DNA from: an uncultured Bacilli bacterium
Lineage (GTDB): Bacteria > Bacillota_I > Bacilli_A > RF39 > UBA660
Length of the DNA: 58,596 nucleotides
Reading direction: 5' to 3'
Assembly: GCA_910587775.1 (NCBI GenBank)
Contig: CAJUNF010000005.1
Coordinates: 1 to 58,596, forward strand
Part shown: positions 53,329-58,596 of the stretch, piece after piece
Layout: each line of letters opens with the position of its first letter
How positions within the stretch are numbered: the first letter of the stretch is position 1
Notes under the pieces: generated by a model
What the model was told of the DNA's origin: nothing
What the model saw: only the letters and a program-made list of their open reading frames with translations
Database searches by the model: none
Made by a program: the position numbers and the translations under genes

Positions 53329-53961
53329 ATGATTATAAATTCTGAAAAAACGCTTACCAAAAAGCAATCAGAAGTTTTAGATTATATCAAAAAATACACT
53401 GCTGAACACGGATACCCTCCAGCTATTCGAGAAATTGGTGCTGGGCTTGGTTTATCTAGTCCTGCTACAGTTCATACACATGTAAAAAAATTGGAAGAAG
53501 CTGGTGTTATTAAAACATCAAGTAATAAATTTCGTACCATTGAAATTTTAGTTGAGAATGAATATGAAAATAATGAGGACGATGTTATTAAAGTTCCACT
53601 ACTTGGAAAAGTAACTGCAGGCAATCCAATTGAAGCAATTGAACGTCCTAACGAATTTTTTGATTTACCAGCCACTTTAATTCCTTCAAAAGAAATTGTT
53701 TTCACTTTAGAAGTTAGTGGTGAATCTATGATTAATGCTGGTATATTTGATGGAGATTATGTTATTGTACAAAAGCAAAATACAGCAAGAAATGGCGATA
53801 TTGTTGTGGCTATGACCGAGGAAAACGAAGTTACTTTAAAAACATTTTATAAAGAAGATGGTCATATACGTCTTCAACCAGAAAATGATACTATGGCTCC
53901 TTTTATTTTTGAAAATGTTACCATATTAGGTAAAGCAATTGGTCTTTATCGAAAATTATAA
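53329..53961 (+). CDS. lexA: LexA repressor, SOS regulator
   Basis: 210 aa. The N-terminal winged helix includes AIREIGAGLGLSSPATVHTHV (res. about 32-52). The autocleavage site is Ala97-Gly98 (KVTAGNP), with catalytic Ser133 (SGESM) and Lys171 (VTLKTF). It represses DNA-damage genes until RecA filaments trigger self-cleavage. It is one of only two plus-strand genes in the window, and a good SOS box overlaps its promoter. A strong bidirectional terminator follows. Confidence 0.97.
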   Translation: MIINSEKTLTKKQSEVLDYIKKYTAEHGYPPAIREIGAGLGLSSPATVHTHVKKLEEAGVIKTSSNKFRTIEILVENEYENNEDDVIKVPLLGKVTAGNPIEAIERPNEFFDLPATLIPSKEIVFTLEVSGESMINAGIFDGDYVIVQKQNTARNGDIVVAMTEENEVTLKTFYKEDGHIRLQPENDTMAPFIFENVTILGKAIGLYRKL

Positions 53962-53966
53962 GCAAA

Positions 53967-54000
53967 AAAAAATTAGTAAGCAAAATTACTAATTTTTTTT
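53967..54000. terminator. Bidirectional terminator between lexA and the rhomboid gene
   Basis: A 12-bp perfect stem (53968-53979 and 53986-53997, 6-nt loop) with T runs on both strands, shared by the convergent lexA and rhomboid genes. Confidence 0.9.
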
Positions 54001-55147
54001 ATCGAAAGAAAATGACATAACTTAAAAATAATAAGTAAATCGATAAAACAATACCTCCATTTAAACGGTCAGTTTTATTTGTTTTTCCATTTATTCCAAA
54101 GGTCATCATTGCTAAATAACCACCAATTAAACCACCTATGTGAGCAGCATTATCTACTCCTGTCATCATAAATCCTAAAATTAAATTGAATATAATTAAA
54201 GGTATGATCTGATTTTTTAAGACACTTCCTAAATATAAACGATAATGGTATCCAAAATATAATAATGCACCAAGGAGCCCAAATATAGCACCTGAAGCTC
54301 CTACACTTACATTAGTACTAAATACACAAGACATTAAATTTCCACTAATGGTACTAATGATATATATTCCTATAAACTTTCCTTTTCCAATATAATTTTC
54401 TACTTGTGTTCCAATTACAAATAAGGCATACATATTAAAAAGTAAATGAACAATACCTCCATGTAAGAACGCACTTGTTACAAGTCTTAAAATATTAATT
54501 CCCCCACTTTTTATAAGAGGTGCATAATTTGCTCCATATTTTAAAAGTGATAAAGCATCAAATTTTCCATTACTTCCTATAAATGTAATAAAAAATACTG
54601 TAATACATATTGCGATAATAATATTTGTAATAATGATTTTTTTTGGTTTAAATGTACTTTCGTATACTTTGTTTTCTTTTTCTGTTTTCTCATTAATATC
54701 TTTTGTAACATTTAAGATAAGATCCATTCCTGATGATTCATCTAATAACTTTAAATCAATATCTGGAAATGATTCTCCTTTTAATTTCTTTTTGGCATCT
54801 TTCACATTCTTAATTATAACTGAATTAATATGCTTTTCTTCTTTAATTTGTATGTTATCATTTACATCCAATAAAATATTTAATGTATTCATTGAAAATG
54901 AAACGGTTTTTCTCTTTATTTGACGCATTACATTGTTTATTTTAAAAACATCAAACTTATATTGTTCTTCATTATGAATATAATTTGCGTTAATTCGGAC
55001 TATTTTATAAGGACCATCCTGATTTTCTAACCAAATTTCATCTTTAACACCGTTTACAACAATTGGTGTATAATTTTTTTCTGTTACAAAATAATGGACT
55101 AAACGCATAATGATTTCATCTTTTTTATTCATTACAATTGTACTCAC
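53999..55147 (-). CDS. Rhomboid family intramembrane serine protease (GluP-like)
   Basis: 382 aa from the GTG at 55147, which has AGGAGG seven bases upstream; upstream frames lack a ribosome site. About 150 cytoplasmic residues precede the first helix (about 180-200). The rhomboid core has the conserved FLHGGIVHLLFNMYALF, the catalytic Ser in GASGAIFG and the catalytic His in AAHIGGLIGG. Bacillus GluP has a similar N-terminal extension and cleaves membrane proteins such as a magnesium transporter; the substrate here is unknown. Confidence 0.9.
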   Translation of the reverse strand: MSTIVMNKKDEIIMRLVHYFVTEKNYTPIVVNGVKDEIWLENQDGPYKIVRINANYIHNEEQYKFDVFKINNVMRQIKRKTVSFSMNTLNILLDVNDNIQIKEEKHINSVIIKNVKDAKKKLKGESFPDIDLKLLDESSGMDLILNVTKDINEKTEKENKVYESTFKPKKIIITNIIIAICITVFFITFIGSNGKFDALSLLKYGANYAPLIKSGGINILRLVTSAFLHGGIVHLLFNMYALFVIGTQVENYIGKGKFIGIYIISTISGNLMSCVFSTNVSVGASGAIFGLLGALLYFGYHYRLYLGSVLKNQIIPLIIFNLILGFMMTGVDNAAHIGGLIGGYLAMMTFGINGKTNKTDRLNGGIVLSIYLLFLSYVIFFR

Positions 55148-55235
55148 GAAAGTCCCTCCTGTCAGTATTATTATTTTAATACATTTCATAAAATTAGTAA
55201 AGAGGAGCACTTAGTGCCATCCTTTTTTTCATTAA

Positions 55236-55264
55236 AAGAAAAAAGAAATATTACTTTCTTTTAT
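55236..55264 (-). terminator. Probable terminator of the lspA-rluD operon
   Basis: An 8-bp purine/pyrimidine stem (55243-55250 and 55257-55264) followed by a T-rich stretch on the minus strand, 14 bases past the rluD stop. Confidence 0.6.
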
Positions 55265-55277
55265 CACTTAAATTATT

Positions 55278-56189
55278 TTATTCTTGTAATCCTGTATCTT
55301 TTTCTTCTAAAGAATCCAAAAAGTCTTGAAAATATTTTGGTAAGTCAGAGGTAAAATGCATTTTTTCTTTAGTAATTGGATGAAGAAAGTCCAAATCTTT
55401 AGAATGAAGAAACTGACCAAATTCAGTACACTTTTTGTTTGTATACACAGGATCATTATAAACTGGGTAACCAATATATTTCATGTGAACTCTAATTTGG
55501 TGTGTTCTACCTGTTTCTAATTTTAATTCTACTAATGTATAATCAACAAATCTTTTTAAAACCGTTAAATGTGTTACAGCATGTTTTGAGTTATTTGCTG
55601 TTACAGTCATTCTTTTTCTATTTTCTGTATCTCTTCCGATTGGTGCATCAATTAATGCTTTACGATTTGGAAATTCTCCACTAATTAAAGCAATGTATTT
55701 TCGAACTACTTTTTTTTCTTTAAAATCTTGCGCTAATATTTGATGAGCTTGATTCGTTTTCGCAATCAACAGTAACCCACTGGTATCTTTATCAATTCGG
55801 TGAACAATACCTGGTCTTTCTGTTCCATTCATATCACTTAAATTTTCAGTATAATATAAAAGACCGTTTGCAAGTGTATTATTTAAATTTCCACTTCCTG
55901 GATGAACTACTAGTCCACTTGGCTTATCAACAACAATAATATCATTATCTTCATAAACAATATTTAAGTCCATTTTAACAGGTACTACTTTTGTTTCTGT
56001 TACAAGCTCTTTTACTATTTCAATTACGTCTTGTTCTTTTACTTGGTAACTAGCTTTTTCATGTTTTTTATTTACTAAAATACAGTCTTGATCTAGCATT
56101 TTTTCTATCCTACTTCTTGAGTAGTCTGTTACACTTGCTAAGTATTTATCTAAACGTATTCCATTATTTTCTACAATCCATGTTTTCAT
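55278..56189 (-). CDS. rluD: RluD-type 23S rRNA pseudouridine synthase
   Basis: 303 aa. An N-terminal S4 RNA-binding domain (res. about 10-60) is followed by the catalytic domain, with the active aspartate in HRIDKDTSGLLL (res. about 130-141). RluD-type enzymes modify helix 69 of 23S rRNA; specificity within the RluA/C/D group cannot be fixed from sequence. It overlaps lspA by 26 bases and has GGGGGAAG before its ATG, so the two are translated together, as in many Firmicutes. Confidence 0.92.
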   Translation of the reverse strand: MKTWIVENNGIRLDKYLASVTDYSRSRIEKMLDQDCILVNKKHEKASYQVKEQDVIEIVKELVTETKVVPVKMDLNIVYEDNDIIVVDKPSGLVVHPGSGNLNNTLANGLLYYTENLSDMNGTERPGIVHRIDKDTSGLLLIAKTNQAHQILAQDFKEKKVVRKYIALISGEFPNRKALIDAPIGRDTENRKRMTVTANNSKHAVTHLTVLKRFVDYTLVELKLETGRTHQIRVHMKYIGYPVYNDPVYTNKKCTEFGQFLHSKDLDFLHPITKEKMHFTSDLPKYFQDFLDSLEEKDTGLQE

Positions 56190-56640
56190 GATGATCTTCC
56201 CCCTTTAATATTGCAATCATTAATAAAATAATTCCTATAACTACTCCAATATCAGCTATATTAAAAATCGGATAATCGTATCCAAAAATTTTAAAATCTA
56301 AAAAGTCTCTTACATATCCAAATAACCAACGATCCATTAAATTTCCAATCATTCCACCTACTACTAATCCAAAGGCAAGGTTGTTTCTTTTATTAGAAAC
56401 AAATTGATACATAAAATGATAAATTACTGCAAGAGCTATTAGCGTAATTCCTATAATTAAAGGAATTTTATTATCTAACATGCTCCAAGCAATTCCATAA
56501 TTATTCATATAATGAATGGAAAAAAAATCTTTAAATATTATTAGTTCTTGATTTAATGTTAAAAATATTTCTACACAAACTTTAGATAACTGATCAAGAA
56601 AAAGCGTAATAGCTGCAATAATTAGAATTTTTCGATTCAT
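56164..56640 (-). CDS. lspA: Lipoprotein signal peptidase II
   Basis: 158 aa with four membrane segments. The catalytic aspartates are Asp103 (GNLMDR) and Asp130 (FNIADIGVV). It removes signal peptides from diacylated prolipoproteins. Length and motifs are standard. The 3' end overlaps rluD. Confidence 0.95.
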   Translation of the reverse strand: MNRKILIIAAITLFLDQLSKVCVEIFLTLNQELIIFKDFFSIHYMNNYGIAWSMLDNKIPLIIGITLIALAVIYHFMYQFVSNKRNNLAFGLVVGGMIGNLMDRWLFGYVRDFLDFKIFGYDYPIFNIADIGVVIGIILLMIAILKGEDHHENMDCRK

Positions 56641-56663
56641 AAGAAAACCTCTTGTTCATTATA

Positions 56664-56885
56664 TCATATTTCTACTAAGATAACATCTTCTCCAATTTTA
56701 TTTATTTGTTTAAATGTAACTGTTGTCTCTTCTGTACTAGTAAAGAAACGAAAAAAACGTTTTGGCTCTATTACTAGATATTCTATATTTCCAAGGCCAT
56801 CAATTTCTACATCGATAATTCTTCCTAATCTTCTACCATCTTTTAGGCTTACAACATCTTTTCTTTGTAAATCTGCAAGTCGCAT
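56664..56885 (-). CDS. ylmC: YlmC/YmxH family PRC-barrel protein
   Basis: 73 aa with the family pattern DLQRKDVVSLKDGRRLGR and DVEIDGLGNIEYLVIE. Small PRC-barrel proteins of this type lie next to sporulation genes in many Firmicutes. Its function is unknown. It lies 34 bases after sigG, the usual neighbour. Confidence 0.9.
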   Translation of the reverse strand: MRLADLQRKDVVSLKDGRRLGRIIDVEIDGLGNIEYLVIEPKRFFRFFTSTEETTVTFKQINKIGEDVILVEI

Positions 56886-56919
56886 ATAACCACCTCTATA
56901 AACTATATGTATAGAGGTT

Positions 56920-57696
56920 TTATTTGATTAGCCTACGAATATTATTCATTGCACTTTTTTCAATTCTAGAAACTTGTGCTTGACTAATTCCTAAGCGATC
57001 TGCAATTTCCATTTGTGTTTTTCCAACAAGAAATCGTTCCATTAAAATATTTCTTTCACGTTCTTTTAATTTTTGGATTGCTCGATTCATTGAAATAATC
57101 ATATCACGATCTTTATTTTTTTCTTTTTTATCTGCTAATTGATCAAGTAAATATATTGTATCTCCTCCATCGTTATAAATAGGTTCAAAAATACTCATTG
57201 GTTCTTTTAACGAATCAAGTGCATAGGAAATTTTATATTCTTCAATATCTAATATTTTGGCTATTTCTGCATTCGTTGGTTCAAGTCCTTTTTCACTTAT
57301 ATAATCCTCTTTGCATTTTAATATTTGATAGGCAAGATCTTTAATACTTCTACTAACTCTTACACTTGTATTATCTCTAATGTATCTTTTTATTTCACCT
57401 AAAATTAATGGACAAGCATAAGTACTTAATTTTAAATTATAAGATAAATCAAAATTATCAATTGCTTTAATTAGTCCTATTACACCTACTTGAAATAAAT
57501 CATCTAAATTATATTTTGAATTATTAAATCGTTTTAAAATACTTAATACTAATTTTAGATTTCCATTTACTAATTGTTCTTTTGCATTTAAATCTCCATT
57601 TTGGTATTTTTTAAATAATTCTAATGTTTCACTACTTTTTAAGACTTTAATATTATTTGTATTTAATCCTGTTATATCTACTTTATATCGTGCCAC
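56920..57696 (-). CDS. sigG: Sporulation sigma factor SigG
   Basis: 258 aa, GTG start with AAAGGAG upstream. Matches sigma-G: N-terminus MARYKVDITG, region 2 VNGNLKLVLSILKRFNN and DDLFQVGVIGLIKAIDNFDLS, the diagnostic FEPIYNDGGDTIYLLDQ segment at about 170-186, and region 4 GKTQMEIADRLGISQAQVSRIEK. It controls late forespore genes. A TGAATA resembling a sigma-F/G -35 lies upstream, but no convincing -10 follows. spoIIGA and sigE, often adjacent, are not in the window, as the IS element lies upstream. Confidence 0.95.
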   Translation of the reverse strand: MARYKVDITGLNTNNIKVLKSSETLELFKKYQNGDLNAKEQLVNGNLKLVLSILKRFNNSKYNLDDLFQVGVIGLIKAIDNFDLSYNLKLSTYACPLILGEIKRYIRDNTSVRVSRSIKDLAYQILKCKEDYISEKGLEPTNAEIAKILDIEEYKISYALDSLKEPMSIFEPIYNDGGDTIYLLDQLADKKEKNKDRDMIISMNRAIQKLKERERNILMERFLVGKTQMEIADRLGISQAQVSRIEKSAMNNIRRLIK

Positions 57697-57823
57697 TAGT
57701 TAATCTCCTTTCAACTATCTGTTGGTTGAAAAAAGATTAATTTATTCAAAAAATTATTAATCTGATATAAAAAGTAGCTTTATTCGACTACATTTTCTTA
57801 TTTTTGCTATTTTTTTATGATAA
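57697..57823 (-). promoter_or_regulatory. sigG leader with hairpin next to the ribosome site
   Basis: A 7-bp inverted repeat (TTTCAAC...GTTGAAA, about 57710-57732) lies directly before AAAGGAG and may affect ribosome access. A TGAATA lies upstream as a possible sigma-F/G -35. A weaker hairpin at 57771-57796 ends in T on the minus strand and could stop IS transcription. Nothing else is seen. Confidence 0.35.
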
Positions 57824-57878
57824 AAATAAATAACCACGTCTAAAAGGCGTGGTATTCACACAGCCTATAAGGCTGAAA
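57824..57878. repeat. 55-bp exact direct repeat, internal copy
   Basis: Identical to 58542-58596, the last 55 bases of the window. It contains two small hairpins (57834-57852 and 57861-57875). Upstream bases differ between copies. The copy lies at the transposase-gene downstream end of the IS element. Confidence 0.95.
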
Positions 57879-57936
57879 TATTAGCCAGTCCACAAATGGA
57901 GACTGGCTTTTACTTCGTTCAAGCCCTATGCTATGA

Positions 57937-58392
57937 CTACTTCAATAAACCTTTAAAAGGGTTTATATATTCTTTCTTCGTTATTTTATCTTGCATCATA
58001 TCTTCATTTTCTTGTTCTTTTATATATTTCTTTATTGTTGCTTCATTTAACCCAACTGTGCTTACATAATATCCGGTAGCCCAGAAATTTCTACTTCCAA
58101 ACTTATATTTTAAATTGGTATGATTTTCAAAAATCATTAAAGAACTTTTACCTTTTAGATATCCCATAAAATATGACACACTCATTTTTGGTGGTATTTC
58201 TAACAATAGATGTACATGATCTGGCATCATGTGTCCTTCTATTATTTCTACACCTTTCCACTTACATAAATCTTTTATGTATTTTTGAATATCTTCTCTT
58301 AATTTATTATAAATTGCTTTTCTTCTAAATTTTGGAATGAAAACAATATGATACTTGCACATATATTTTGTATGTGCTAAACTTTTAGCCAT
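57937..58392 (-). CDS. tnpA: IS200-type Y1 transposase
   Basis: 151 aa, normal for IS200 TnpA. The HUH motif is His59-Val-His61 (DHVHLLLEIP) and the catalytic Tyr is Tyr123 (IKKYIKEQ). Conserved HIVFIPKFRRKAIY and GYYVSTVGLNE also fit. The enzyme nicks and joins single-stranded ends. AGGAGAG precedes the ATG and lies in an inverted repeat that should hide it. The gene is intact and may be active. Confidence 0.95.
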   Translation of the reverse strand: MAKSLAHTKYMCKYHIVFIPKFRRKAIYNKLREDIQKYIKDLCKWKGVEIIEGHMMPDHVHLLLEIPPKMSVSYFMGYLKGKSSLMIFENHTNLKYKFGSRNFWATGYYVSTVGLNEATIKKYIKEQENEDMMQDKITKKEYINPFKGLLK

Positions 58393-58458
58393 GACATCTC
58401 TCCTTTCATGCTTAATATGGGCTTGAACAGCGACATATTATAGCATGCGAGATGTCAT
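58391..58458 (-). promoter_or_regulatory. Transposase leader: extended -10 and start-site-hiding hairpin
   Basis: TGCTATAAT (about 58437-58445, minus strand) is an extended -10. A 10-bp inverted repeat pairs GAGATGTCAT around the start codon (58391-58400) with ATGACATCTC upstream (58449-58458). The upstream arm lies before the -10, so the hairpin forms only in read-through transcripts, where it would block translation, as known for IS200. Confidence 0.6.
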
Positions 58459-58478
58459 ATTTGCTCTAAGCATTTTAA

Positions 58479-58527
58479 TACCACTCGAATATCGAGTGGT
58501 TTTTTGATTATCTGCTACCGCAGATAA
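58479..58527. repeat. Paired hairpins at the IS right side
   Basis: ACCACTCGA-ATA-TCGAGTGGT (9 bp) is followed by six T, forming a plus-strand terminator-like structure. TATCTGC-TACC-GCAGATA (7 bp) follows. They are likely transposase recognition hairpins and a shield against outside transcription. Confidence 0.7.
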
Positions 58528-58541
58528 CATCCTTAAAGGTT

Positions 58542-58596
58542 AAATAAATAACCACGTCTAAAAGGCGTGGTATTCACACAGCCTATAAGGCTGAAA
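58542..58596. repeat. 55-bp exact direct repeat, terminal copy
   Basis: Last 55 bases of the window, identical to 57824-57878. It is either the start of a second tandem IS copy or a k-mer overlap left by a de Bruijn assembler with k = 55. Confidence 0.95.

Larger units (their letters stand above)
57824..58541 (-). mobile_element. IS200/IS605-family element, transposase-only type
   Basis: A 718-bp unit holding a Y1 transposase gene flanked by subterminal hairpins: 57834-57852, 57861-57875, 57882-57907 (8 bp) on one side and 58483-58503 and 58510-58527 on the other. There are no inverted terminal repeats, as expected for single-strand transposition. No tnpB is present. A second copy may begin at 58542. 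The exact ends are uncertain. Confidence 0.8.

Noticed and set aside
55205..55228. AGGATGGCAC in the rhomboid leader, resembling a T-box core
   Set aside because: The remaining core (CGCG), a stem I with AGAGAG, and a terminator/antiterminator pair are not seen, and there is too little room after the rluD terminator.
1..58596. Mycoplasma-type code with TGA as tryptophan
   Set aside because: Tryptophan is encoded by TGG in the genes inspected, and TGA acts as a natural stop (for example the XRE gene).
1..58596. Circular replicon
   Set aside because: The terminal 55 bases match an internal site, not the first bases of the window, and the genes are chromosomal housekeeping types.
1..58596. tRNA or rRNA genes
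   Set aside because: No cloverleaf-like or conserved rRNA segments were recognised by eye in the short intergenic gaps; a tRNAscan search was not possible.

Overview
The window is 58.6 kb of AT-rich DNA in which almost every gene lies on the minus strand and is preceded by a clear Shine-Dalgarno sequence. It looks like a low-GC Gram-positive bacterium of the Bacilli/Erysipelotrichia kind, probably an uncultured gut lineage. The main evidence is Bacillus-like synteny: yrrI-alaS-ireB-ruvX-yrzB-mltG-trmR-trhP-trhP-greA, lexA-tkt-sirA-yneF and sigG-ylmC. Tryptophan is encoded by TGG and TGA ends genes, so the standard bacterial code fits. SigG and a SirA homologue point to an endospore-forming ancestry. 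The taxonomic placement is inference.

Region 1 (about 1-33,100) is a surface-protein locus, all on the minus strand. In transcription order it holds a class B-like sortase, a small membrane protein, three giant secreted proteins (3094, 2705 and 2410 aa), a 788-aa membrane-anchored protein, a 295-aa secreted protein and a 1074-aa wall protein ending in an NPQTG sorting signal. The giants consist of about 20 cadherin-like beta-sandwich repeats each, and two of them also carry two or three ALK/LTK-type glycine-rich domains. All three end in dockerin-like calcium-binding repeats. The four smaller N-terminal domains (1074, 295, 788 and 2410 aa proteins) look cohesin-like. Together they suggest an enzyme-free, cellulosome-style assembly of fibrous proteins, with two anchored members and one small protein that has both a cohesin-like domain and a dockerin.

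Region 2 (33,100-43,020) is housekeeping: lon, tig, a transglutaminase-like protein, and the compact operon ireB-ruvX-yrzB-mltG-trmR-trhP1-trhP2-greA (cell-wall signalling, Holliday junction/rRNA processing, peptidoglycan release, wobble-uridine tRNA modification, transcript cleavage). Region 3 (43,090-45,170) is an islet (XRE regulator, amidoligase and a divergent unknown gene) lying between ireB and a shortened alaS that lacks the C-Ala domain. A T-box with an alanine GCU specifier precedes a dNMP-kinase-like gene and alaS.

Region 4 (47,640-55,210) holds an AI-2E family permease, a membrane protein with an acidic tail, yneF, sirA, a transketolase homologue that has lost most catalytic residues, an SOS-type divergent region (lexA facing a 51-aa membrane peptide gene) and a rhomboid protease. 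Region 5 (55,278-57,696) holds rluD, lspA, ylmC and sigG. The window ends in an IS200-type element. Its last 55 bases exactly repeat an internal 55-base segment, which looks like an assembly k-mer overlap or a tandem element copy.
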